Positions 5,616 through 12,296 of a stretch of DNA of 12,576 bases are shown in pieces (position 1 is the stretch's first letter; each line of letters starts with the position of its first letter). The notes below the pieces were generated by a model. The model was given only the letters and a program-made list of their open reading frames with translations, made no database searches and was not told where the DNA came from. The stretch comes from Geminicoccaceae bacterium. GTDB lineage: Bacteria; Pseudomonadota; Alphaproteobacteria; Geminicoccales; Geminicoccaceae. Made by a program: the position numbers and the translations under genes. The DNA lies in NCBI GenBank assembly GCA_030824835.1, contig JAPJRA010000045.1, positions 1-12,576 of the forward strand. The letters run 5' to 3'.

Positions 5616-6311
5616 ATGACGACGCTGAGCATCGGTCTGCTGGTGTTCCCCAAGGTGCAGCAGCTCGACCTGACGGGCCCTTATGAGGTCTTCGCCTCGC
5701 TCCCCGGCGCTACGGTCCACCTGATCTGGAAAACACTCGATCCGATCGTATCGGCCACGGGCCTCGTGCTCGCGCCCGACACACTGATGGCGCAATGCCC
5801 GGCGTTGGATGTGCTCTGCGTGCCGGGTGGCGTTGGCGTCAACGCGCTCATGGGGGACGTGGAGGTGCTGAGCTTCCTGCGTGACCGCAGCGCAAGCGCC
5901 CGGTTCGTGACCTCGGTTTGCACCGGTGCATTGGTGCTGGCAGCGGCCGGGCTGCTCGACGGCAAGCGGGCGACGACGCACTGGGCCAGCCACGACTTTC
6001 TGCCTCGGCTGGGGGCCGTACCGGAAGTAGCGCGGGTGGTGACCGACGGCAGGTTCATCAGCGGCGGCGGCGTGACGGCCGGCATCGACATGGCGCTGAC
6101 GGTGGCAGCCGAGCTCGTTGGCCGCGCGGAGGCCGAGACGGTCCAACTCAGTCTCGAGTACGCGCCGGCCCCGCCATTCGACTCCGGCAGGCCCGAGACC
6201 GCGCCGCCCGAGGTCCTCGCGGCGGCGCGGCACCGACTGAGTGGCAGCCGGCTGGAGCGGGAGCAGATCGTGCAGCGGCTGGAGGCGGCCCGGACGGTGG
6301 CATCGAGCTAA
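5616..6311 (+). CDS. inhA: Isonitrile hydratase-like DJ-1/PfpI protein
   Basis: The best family match is isonitrile hydratase, which adds water to an isonitrile to give an N-substituted formamide. The 231-residue protein follows the Pseudomonas InhA pattern closely: FPKVQQLDLTGPYEV at the N-terminus, VPGGVGVNALM, the nucleophile motif TSVCTGAL with C102, and THWASH, GGGVTAGIDMAL, then LEYAPAPPFDSG near residue 180-191. ATG 5616 is preceded by GGAGG (5603-5607) with 8-nt spacing, so the long in-frame extension upstream, which runs antisense to the regulator gene, is not used. An in-frame ATG at 5601 would place that Shine-Dalgarno inside the gene. The divergent regulator shares the fold and nucleophile motif. 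Natural substrate here is unproven; other DJ-1-type activities remain possible. Confidence 0.87.
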   Translation: MTTLSIGLLVFPKVQQLDLTGPYEVFASLPGATVHLIWKTLDPIVSATGLVLAPDTLMAQCPALDVLCVPGGVGVNALMGDVEVLSFLRDRSASARFVTSVCTGALVLAAAGLLDGKRATTHWASHDFLPRLGAVPEVARVVTDGRFISGGGVTAGIDMALTVAAELVGRAEAETVQLSLEYAPAPPFDSGRPETAPPEVLAAARHRLSGSRLEREQIVQRLEAARTVASS

Positions 6312-6318
6312 GCGCTCA

Positions 6319-6984
6319 TCAGCCGACCGTGCGGGCGTCCAGCATGCTCTGGAGGAAGGTGGCACCCGCATCGATGCCCTCGGGATCGATGCTATGCGGC
6401 AGCCCCGGGCGGACGATCCACTGCAACGGCACCTCCGCCGCCTGCAGCCCCTCGACGGCCATGAACAGGGCCTGCACCGGGACGACGTCGTCGGCATCGC
6501 CGTGGATCAGCATCACCGGCGGCCGGCTGCGGATCTCGTGCGGCAGCTCATGCGCGCCCAGCAGCGCGCCGGAAAATCCCAGTATCGCCGCCATGGGGCG
6601 AGGCCGGCGCAGCCCTGCGAACAGGGACATCATCGTCCCTTGCGAAAAGCCGACCAGGGCCATGCGGCTGGCGTCCAGGCCGTGCTGTTGCAGGAGTTCG
6701 TCCAGGTAGGCGTCGAGCAGCGGCGCCGTGCGTCGTGCGCCGGCCAGCATCACGGCTGGCCGCCGGTCCTGCAGGCTGAACCACTGCCGGCCATAGGGAG
6801 CCATGTCGCAGGGCTCGGGACCGTCGGGGGCGACGAACAGCGCGTGCGGCAGTCGTTCCGCCAGCATCGGCGCCAGACCGATCAGGTCGTTACCGTCCGC
6901 GCCGACGCCATGCAGCAGGACCACCAGCTGTCGCGGTGGTCCACCGGCCTTGGGTGCGAGTGAGGGGCCGTGAAGCTTTGCCAT
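6319..6984 (-). CDS. Carboxylesterase/phospholipase, alpha/beta hydrolase (YpfH-like)
   Basis: This is a cytoplasmic serine hydrolase of the carboxylesterase/thioesterase group (Abhydrolase_2 type), 221 residues. The oxyanion region is LLHGVGADGNDLIGL, the nucleophile is S114 in GFSQGTMM, the acid is probably D165 in HGDADDVVPV, and the base is H197 in GLPHSID. No signal peptide or membrane segment is present. ATG 6984 begins MAKLHGPSLAPK, the usual N-terminus; in-frame ATG at 7014 and TTG at 7035 add residues without family support, and no strong Shine-Dalgarno decides. It converges on inhA with a 7-bp gap. The substrate cannot be told; short-chain esters or lysophospholipids are typical in the family. 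Confidence 0.88.
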   Translation of the reverse strand: MAKLHGPSLAPKAGGPPRQLVVLLHGVGADGNDLIGLAPMLAERLPHALFVAPDGPEPCDMAPYGRQWFSLQDRRPAVMLAGARRTAPLLDAYLDELLQQHGLDASRMALVGFSQGTMMSLFAGLRRPRPMAAILGFSGALLGAHELPHEIRSRPPVMLIHGDADDVVPVQALFMAVEGLQAAEVPLQWIVRPGLPHSIDPEGIDAGATFLQSMLDARTVG

Positions 6985-7107
6985 GTTGGTCCGGACTTGT
7001 GGTATTCGGGGCATTGCGCCAGTGGGTCGCCCCAATCATGATCCGACCGCTGGCCGTGCTCAACCGGATTGGCAAAGGCCGACCAGCCAAGGACCCGTGG
7101 CGTTGGC

Positions 7108-8019
7108 ATGATCAAGGGCACCGATTTCCTTCCCATGCCTGCGCCGGGCGAGCCGCCGCAGGTGACTAGGTTCGCGCCCAGCCCCAGCGGCTATCTGCAT
7201 CTGGGGCATGCCTATTCGGCGCTGTTCGGGTTCGAGGCGGCCCGGATCTCTGGGGGCCGCTTCCTGCTCCGCATCGAGGATATCGACCGCCAGCGCTCCC
7301 GGCCCGAGTTCGAGCACGGGATCTACGAGGATTTGCGCTGGCTCGGGATCGAATGGGACGGCAGGGTGCGCCGCCAGTCCGAGCATCTCGATGTGTACCA
7401 GGCGACGTTGGACGAGCTGCGCCGGCTCGATGTGGTCTATCCCTGCTTCTGCTCCCGCCGCCAGATCAGGCTCGAGGTCGAGCAGGCGGGCAGGGCGCCC
7501 CACGGCCCGTCCGGCGAGCCACATTATCCCGGCATCTGCCGTGAGCTCGACCCGGCCGAAGGCGCGCGGCGGATCAGGAACGGCGAGCCTTACGCGCTTC
7601 GCCTCGACGTCGCCAAGTGCCTCGCCCGGACCGGGCCGCTGACCTGGGAGGACTGTCGCGCCGGTACCGTCGCGGCCGATCCGTTGAGCCTGGGCGACGT
7701 CGTGCTGGCCCGCAAGGATGTGCCGACCAGCTATCACCTGGCGGTCACGGTCGACGATCACCTGCAGGGTGTGACCCTGATCACCAGGGGCGAGGACCTG
7801 TTCCACGCCACGCACATGCACCGCCTGCTGCAGGCCATGCTTGGCCTGCGCACACCGCGCTACTACCACCACAACCTGATCGCCGACAGCAGCGGCCAGC
7901 GGCTGGCCAAGCGGAACCGGGCGATCACCCTCCGCCATCTGCGCGATTGCCGCCGCACGCCGGACGACGTGTGGCGGATGATCGGGCTTTTCGCGGATGC
8001 CAACCCGAAGGCGCAGTGA
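7108..8019 (+). CDS. gluQ: Glutamyl-Q tRNA(Asp) synthetase
   Basis: This truncated glutamyl-tRNA synthetase paralog activates glutamate without tRNA and attaches it to queuosine in the anticodon of tRNA-Asp. The protein has 303 residues, consisting only of the catalytic core. FAPSPSGYLHLGHAYSA contains the HIGH-type signature. LLRIEDIDRQRS follows at about 53-64. The zinc-binding set C113, C115, Y140 and C144 (PCFCSRR ... HYPGICR) distinguishes GluQ from full GluRS. A KMSKS-like segment RLAKRN is at 265-270. No anticodon-binding domain follows. ATG 7108 is favoured; ATG 7135 (MPAPGEPPQ) is also possible, since conserved sequence begins at about residue 19 and neither has a clear Shine-Dalgarno. 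A lipoprotein gene starts at the base after the stop. Confidence 0.95.
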   Translation: MIKGTDFLPMPAPGEPPQVTRFAPSPSGYLHLGHAYSALFGFEAARISGGRFLLRIEDIDRQRSRPEFEHGIYEDLRWLGIEWDGRVRRQSEHLDVYQATLDELRRLDVVYPCFCSRRQIRLEVEQAGRAPHGPSGEPHYPGICRELDPAEGARRIRNGEPYALRLDVAKCLARTGPLTWEDCRAGTVAADPLSLGDVVLARKDVPTSYHLAVTVDDHLQGVTLITRGEDLFHATHMHRLLQAMLGLRTPRYYHHNLIADSSGQRLAKRNRAITLRHLRDCRRTPDDVWRMIGLFADANPKAQ

Positions 8020-8934
8020 TTGCTGCGCCACCTGTCGGCCGCTCTCCTGCTGCTGCTTGTCGCCTGTGCCGTGCCCAGCGAATCACCGACGTCCCAACCC
8101 GCGACCGAGACACAATGGGCGCCGCAGGGTGCACCACGGGCGGTGATCGTGGCGGTGCACGGCTTCAATGATTTCAAGGGAGCGTTCAAGGAATTCGGCG
8201 CCTATGCCGTGGCGCAAGGCATCCTCGTCGAAGCCTATGACCAGCCTGGTTTCGGTGCCCGTCCCGACCGCGGCTACTGGCCCGGGACGCCGGCGCTCAT
8301 GGCGGCGCTGGAGGAAGCGGTTGAGAGCGCGCACGAACGGCACCCGGGGCTGCCCGTCTACGTGCTCGGTGAGAGCATGGGGGCCGCGGTAGCGTTGATG
8401 GCGCAGGCCAGCCCCCGCGCCCAGCCTGTGGACGGGCTGATCCTCGTGGCGCCGGCGGTGTGGAACGGCAAGGACCTGCCGCCGGGCTATCTCGCGGTGC
8501 TGCGCGTGCTGTCGGCCCTGGTGCCGTCGCTGCGCATCCATGGCCGTCATCTCAAGCGCATGGCGTCAGACAATATCGAGATGCTGCGGGCACTGGGTCG
8601 CGACCCGCTCTATCTGCGCGAGACCCGGGTCGATGGAATCGCTGGCCTGGTGAACCTGATGGTGGAGGCCCAGACGGTGGCACCTCGGGTCGGCGTGCCG
8701 CTGCTGGTGCTGCTGGGCGCCAAGGACCAGATCGTGCCTCCGGATGCCGCCAAGCGGTTCGTGGCGACATTGCCCGCCGACCAATGTCAGGTCGCCACCT
8801 ATGCCGATGGCTGGCATCTGCTGCTGCGCGACCATCAGCGTGGCCGCGTGTTCGCCGATATCGCGAGCTGGATCGACGGGTTGCCACTGGCTTCCGGTCT
8901 GGCGCGGAGCTGCGGGCCGACGCCGCAATCCTGA
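8020..8934 (+). CDS. Lipoprotein alpha/beta hydrolase (monoacylglycerol lipase-like)
   Basis: This predicted envelope lipase/esterase has 304 residues. Residues 1-15 are a short lipoprotein signal with lipobox LVAC, so C16 would be lipidated. The hydrolase core has HGFN (47-50, oxyanion hole), nucleophile S119 in GESMG, acid D236 in GAKDQIVP, and base H266 in DGWHLLLRD, the layout of lysophospholipase/monoacylglycerol lipase proteins. The start is TTG at 8020, immediately after the gluQ stop, with GAAGG (8007-8011) 8 nt upstream inside gluQ. The next ATG would lose the signal and part of the core. It is very likely co-transcribed with gluQ. The substrate, perhaps a monoacylglycerol or membrane lipid, is inferred. 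Confidence 0.87.
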   Translation: MLRHLSAALLLLLVACAVPSESPTSQPATETQWAPQGAPRAVIVAVHGFNDFKGAFKEFGAYAVAQGILVEAYDQPGFGARPDRGYWPGTPALMAALEEAVESAHERHPGLPVYVLGESMGAAVALMAQASPRAQPVDGLILVAPAVWNGKDLPPGYLAVLRVLSALVPSLRIHGRHLKRMASDNIEMLRALGRDPLYLRETRVDGIAGLVNLMVEAQTVAPRVGVPLLVLLGAKDQIVPPDAAKRFVATLPADQCQVATYADGWHLLLRDHQRGRVFADIASWIDGLPLASGLARSCGPTPQS

Positions 8935-8937
8935 GCA

Positions 8938-8958
8938 TTGACACCTGGGAGTTGACAC
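8938..8958 (+). promoter_or_regulatory. Tandem TTGACAC direct repeat upstream of uppP
   Basis: TTGACAC occurs at 8938-8944 and again at 8952-8958, seven bases apart. Each contains a perfect TTGACA -35 hexamer. I found no good -10 hexamer at 16-18 nt from either: TCTTGC and CTGCAG are poor. The repeat may therefore be a weak or activator-dependent promoter, or a binding site. It is the only obvious signal in the 99-bp gap between the lipase gene and uppP. Confidence 0.35.
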
Positions 8959-9033
8959 GCTCTTGCAGAGGTAGCTGCAGGGATACGGCGGCCTGTGGCA
9001 ATGACCTGCGTTCGCCATCTGGAGATCGACACC

Positions 9034-9843
9034 TTGTTCGACAGCAACATAATCGGCGCGCTGATTCTCGGCGTGGTCGAAGGTGTAACTGAATTCATTC
9101 CGGTATCATCGACCGGCCATCTCATTATTGCCCGAGACTTCCTGGGCTACGCGGTCGAGCGTTTCGACGTCCTGGTGTTCGTCATTCAGCTGGCGGCCAT
9201 CCTGGCCATCTGCCTGCTCTACGCCGGTCGTTTGATCCGCGTGGTAGTCGACCTGCCGAGCCGACCGGAAGCGCGCCGCTTCGTCCTCGCCGTCAGCATC
9301 GCCTTTGTGCCGTCCGTGGTGCTCGGGCTGCTGCTCGAGAAGTTCATGAAGGAGCATCTCTTCACGCCCTGGGTGGTGGCGATGGCCCTCGTCGTCGGCG
9401 GCGTGGTGATCCTGGTGGTCGAGCGGATCGCCCACCGGCCACGTTTCCACGACACGTCCGAGGTACCGCCGTTCACCGCGTTCTGCATCGGCCTGTGCCA
9501 GACCCTGGCGATGATTCCTGGCGTGTCGCGCTCCGGTGCCACGATCATGGGCGGGCTGCTGCTCGGTCTCGACCGCAAGGCGGCGGCCGAGTTTTCCTTC
9601 TTCCTCGCCATTCCGACCATGCTCGGTGCCGGCGCCCTCGACCTCTACAAGGGCTGGCGCCTGATCGACGGCTCGTTGGCGATCGATATCGCGGTCGCAT
9701 CGGTGGCCGCCTTCGTGACCGCGATCGTCGTCGTGCGTGCGTTCGTCGCATACATCGCCCGCCACGATTTCACCCCGTTCGGGTGGTATCGGATCGTGGC
9801 GGGCGTCGTGATGCTCGGCCTGCTGGCGACCGGTGCTGTCTGA
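9034..9843 (+). CDS. uppP: Undecaprenyl-diphosphate phosphatase
   Basis: This integral membrane enzyme dephosphorylates undecaprenyl diphosphate to recycle the lipid carrier for peptidoglycan and other envelope polymers; over-production gives bacitracin resistance. The protein has 269 residues from TTG 9034, compared with about 273 in E. coli. The first conserved motif, EGVTEFIPVSSTGH, holds E16, E20 and H29, and the second, PGVSRSGAT, holds R166. Multiple hydrophobic helices fill the rest. TTG 9034 is chosen because GGAG (9021-9024) lies 9 nt upstream and the usual family N-terminus begins just before the first helix. ATG 9001 or GTG 8995 would add 11-13 residues. It converges on the phasin gene with a 6-bp gap. 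Confidence 0.95.
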   Translation: MFDSNIIGALILGVVEGVTEFIPVSSTGHLIIARDFLGYAVERFDVLVFVIQLAAILAICLLYAGRLIRVVVDLPSRPEARRFVLAVSIAFVPSVVLGLLLEKFMKEHLFTPWVVAMALVVGGVVILVVERIAHRPRFHDTSEVPPFTAFCIGLCQTLAMIPGVSRSGATIMGGLLLGLDRKAAAEFSFFLAIPTMLGAGALDLYKGWRLIDGSLAIDIAVASVAAFVTAIVVVRAFVAYIARHDFTPFGWYRIVAGVVMLGLLATGAV

Positions 9844-9849
9844 CCGGCG

Positions 9850-10458
9850 TCAGGCCTTGGGCTTGCGTACCCGGGGAGCGCGCGGTCGCGGCGGTGCCGG
9901 GGGAGGGGCTACCGCCTCGTCCGGTGCCGCCGCCGGCGCTGCCGGCGACGTCTCGACGGCACTCTTGGTCTCCTCTTCGAGCGAGGCCATCCGCTTCTTC
10001 ATCTCGTCGATGACCGCGGTGGTCTGTGTCGAGGCCGAAGCGAACGCGTCCTTGGCCTTCTGCTGCAGGGCCGCCAGCTCGGGTGCCGCACCCCCCAGCA
10101 CCTCGAAGTTCTTGCTGGCGCACTCGTTGAGCACCGCCATGGCCTCGGACTGGACTTTGAGCAGGTGGTTGCCCAGGTCGTTGACCTGCGCCAGCACCTT
10201 CTCGAAAGCACTCCGCATCTGCTCCATCTGCTGAGTCGGTGCCGCACCGGCCGTCGGCTTGGCGGCCGAGGCCTGCATGACGCTCCACAGCTGCTTCATG
10301 GATTCCTGCATCATCGTCACCTGACGCTCGGCATAGGAGCGCATGCCGGTGGCGACGATGTTGCCGGCGCTGGTAAAGGCCGTGAAGTTCCGGCGCTGTG
10401 CTTCCAGCAGCGCTTCGGGATCGAACAGGTTGGGCGTCTTCGACTTGTTGGCGGGCAC
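9850..10458 (-). CDS. Phasin family protein
   Basis: Phasins coat polyhydroxyalkanoate granules and control their size and number. The 202-residue protein has a phasin-type helical region (about 10-165) beginning NLFDPEALLEAQRRN and including LEAQRRNFTAFTSAGN and YAERQVTMMQESMKQL. A Pro/Ala-rich low-complexity stretch (171-190) follows, ending in a basic tail RPRAPRVRKPKA. There is no signal or membrane segment. GTG 10458 is preferred because GGGGGAG (minus strand, 10471-10465) lies 6 nt upstream; the ATG at 10473 has no Shine-Dalgarno and would place this element inside the gene. A perfect inverted repeat sits directly upstream of the ribosome binding site. The basic tail resembles tails that let some phasins touch DNA, but this is speculative. 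Confidence 0.88.
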   Translation of the reverse strand: MPANKSKTPNLFDPEALLEAQRRNFTAFTSAGNIVATGMRSYAERQVTMMQESMKQLWSVMQASAAKPTAGAAPTQQMEQMRSAFEKVLAQVNDLGNHLLKVQSEAMAVLNECASKNFEVLGGAAPELAALQQKAKDAFASASTQTTAVIDEMKKRMASLEEETKSAVETSPAAPAAAPDEAVAPPPAPPRPRAPRVRKPKA

Positions 10459-10472
10459 GTCAATCTCCCCCA

Positions 10473-10490
10473 TGTGCGATGAACCGCACA
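10473..10490. promoter_or_regulatory. Inverted repeat in phasin leader, candidate operator
   Basis: TGTGCG (10473-10478) and CGCACA (10485-10490) form a perfect 6-bp inverted repeat around the 6-nt centre ATGAAC. It lies just upstream of the phasin ribosome binding site, within or near the transcript start. In Paracoccus and relatives the repressor PhaR controls phasin genes through TGC-rich sites, and the TGCG...CGCA core here fits that general style. The regulator is not in this window. Confidence 0.45.
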
Positions 10491-10665
10491 GTAATCTACC
10501 CGGTCCGGCCTGCCTACCGCCCACCCGGCGCGGCTTGTTTGCGCGGTCGTGCAGGAAGCCTGGCCGGCACGCAGTGCAGCGATGTCGTCCAGTCCGTTGA
10601 CCTGGGGCGCGGTGGTGCCGCAGGTATCGGCCTGCGCGTCGCCGCCGCTATGAAGGCCCTGTTGC

Positions 10666-11430
10666 ATGCTCAGCCAGTCCAGCTTCTACGCGGCGGCCAT
10701 CCCCGCTGTCATCCTGCTGGGGCTGTCCAAGGGCGGCTTTGCCGGTCTTGGTGTGCTGGGCATGCCGCTGATGGCGCTGACGATCCCGCCGGTCCAGGCG
10801 GCGGCGATCACGCTGCCGATCCTCATGGTCCAGGATGTGTTCAGTGTCTGGGCCTATCGGCGCAGTTGGGATCGCACCAACCTCAAGATCCTGCTGCCCG
10901 GCGCCGTCGTCGGGATCGTGCTGGCGTTTCTCCTCGCGTCCAAGGTACCCGACGCGGCCGTTGCCCTGGTTCTTGGTATCATCTCGATCGTCTTCGCCTT
11001 GCGCCGTTTCCTGGGTGGGCGGGGCACGACCGGTGCGCCGCCGACCGCCTTGAACCGCCCGGCCGGATGGTTCTGGGGCGCCGTCGCCGGTTTCACCAGC
11101 ATGGTGGCGCACGCCGGCGGCCCGCCGTTCCAGATCTACGTCATTCCCCAGAAACTGCCGCGGGACATCTTCGTCGGCACCGGCGTGTTGTTCTTCGCGC
11201 TGGTCAATCTCATCAAGGTGCCGCCGTATATCGCCCTGGGCCAGTTCACGCGTGAGAATCTCTTGACGTCGCTCGTGATGTTCCCGCTGGCCATTGCCTC
11301 CACCTGGGCCGGCGTCTGGCTGGTGCGCCGGGTGTCGGGCGAGCGATTCTACGACATCGTCTATGTCCTGCTGCTGCTGCTGGGTGGCAAGCTGGTGTTC
11401 GACGGGGCGCGCTGGCTGGCGGGGTTTTGA
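10666..11430 (+). CDS. TauE/SafE-family membrane permease
   Basis: This is a predicted inner-membrane transporter of the TauE/SafE (sulfite exporter/DUF81) family, 254 residues, with about eight hydrophobic segments. The N-terminal half has the signature GLSKGGFAGLGVLGMPLMAL (19-38) and the C-terminal half the matching SMVAHAGGPPFQIY (145-158), the internal repeat typical of the family. ATG 10666 has GAAGG (10652-10656) 9 nt upstream. The gene is divergent from the phasin gene across 207 bp and is followed after 18 bp by the depolymerase-like gene, so the two are probably one transcript. Family members move sulfite, sulfoacetate or other organic anions; the substrate here is unknown. Confidence 0.9.
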   Translation: MLSQSSFYAAAIPAVILLGLSKGGFAGLGVLGMPLMALTIPPVQAAAITLPILMVQDVFSVWAYRRSWDRTNLKILLPGAVVGIVLAFLLASKVPDAAVALVLGIISIVFALRRFLGGRGTTGAPPTALNRPAGWFWGAVAGFTSMVAHAGGPPFQIYVIPQKLPRDIFVGTGVLFFALVNLIKVPPYIALGQFTRENLLTSLVMFPLAIASTWAGVWLVRRVSGERFYDIVYVLLLLLGGKLVFDGARWLAGF

Positions 11431-11448
11431 GCACGGAGGTTGGAGCGA

Positions 11449-12290
11449 ATGTGGCTGCGGTCCGCGATCGGCCTGATCTGCCTGACGGGATCAGCTTCCA
11501 CCACCGTCGGGCAGAGCTGCTCTCTCAACGAATCGCCCTGCGCCGTAGGCTTAGGCACCTATCTCGCCGCCGCCCCACCACGGCACGACGGTATGGCCGC
11601 GCGACCAGTGGTGATCCACCTTCATGGCGCCGGTGCCTCGGCTGCGGCCGTGATGCAGGACCATGCCCTGGTCGAGCCGATCATCGCCCGTGGCTATGTG
11701 CTCGTGGCGCCGGTGGGCCTGACGCGCCCCGGTGAGGAAGGTGAGTACTGGTCGCTCGGCGCGCGGCCACCACAGCGGGGCGAGGCCCGCTTTCTCCAGC
11801 AAATCCTGGATGACGTCGCGCCGCGCTTTCATGCCGATCGCAGTCGCGTGTTCCTCACCGGTTTCTCAATGGGGGCGGCGCTTGTCTGGCGGCTGGCCTG
11901 CGAGTCGCCCGGCACCTTCGCCGCCTATGCCCCCGTCGAGGGCGGGTATTGGAGCGCGCACGCCAACGACTGCGCCGGCCCGGTCAGGCTGCTGCTGACC
12001 CAGGGCTGGCGCGACGATGCGGGCCGATGGAGGGTCGTGCCCAGGGTGCCGACACCGTGCAGGACGGCATCCTTGACGGGCTGCAGGTCTGGCGCCGCGT
12101 CAATCGCTGCGCCGACGCGGACGCCGACGAATTCGCGACCGACCCCCAGTTCTGGCGCCGCTCATGGACCACCTGTGCGCCGGGCTCGGCGCTGACCTTC
12201 GTGCTGCATCCCGGCGGCCATGAGGTGCCGGCGGGCTGGGCGGCACTGGCGCTCGACTGGTTCGAGGCTGCGGTGCCGAGGACCCACTGA
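11449..12290 (+). pseudogene. Polyhydroxybutyrate depolymerase-like esterase, frameshifted
   Basis: This is a secreted alpha/beta hydrolase of the PHB-depolymerase/LpqC esterase type. ATG 11449 has GGAGG (11435-11439) 9 nt upstream, and residues 1-22 look like a signal peptide. The first frame shows HLHGAGASA (57-65), nucleophile S140 in TGFSMGAAL, and LLLTQGWRDDA ending at about 12021. The family sequence then continues in another frame: PMEGRAQGADTVQDG, LQVWRRVNRC, and the catalytic His region HPGGHEVP. One missing base near 12022-12023 explains this: restoring it (GCG GNG CCG, N=T giving Val) yields a smooth 280-residue protein with H258 as base. As given, the first frame runs on to 12195 with an unrelated 57-residue tail lacking the His. 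It is a true mutation or a sequence error. Confidence 0.82.
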
Positions 12291-12296
12291 CGCCCG

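Noticed and set aside
7039..7063. TGATCC in the gluQ/esterase gap as a second ECF11 promoter
   Set aside because: The position 18-19 nt downstream reads AACC, without the TA expected at -10.
7060..8031. 323-codon minus-strand frame over gluQ
   Set aside because: gluQ on the other strand has full catalytic and zinc motifs; this frame is its complement.
10597..10630. TTGACC as a promoter for the transporter gene
   Set aside because: The -35-like hexamer has no acceptable -10 at 16-18 nt; the nearest TATC is 20 or more nt away.
10317..10667. 116-codon minus-strand frame between phasin and transporter genes
   Set aside because: Its second half is a frame-shifted reading of the phasin N-terminus and the rest has no family signal.
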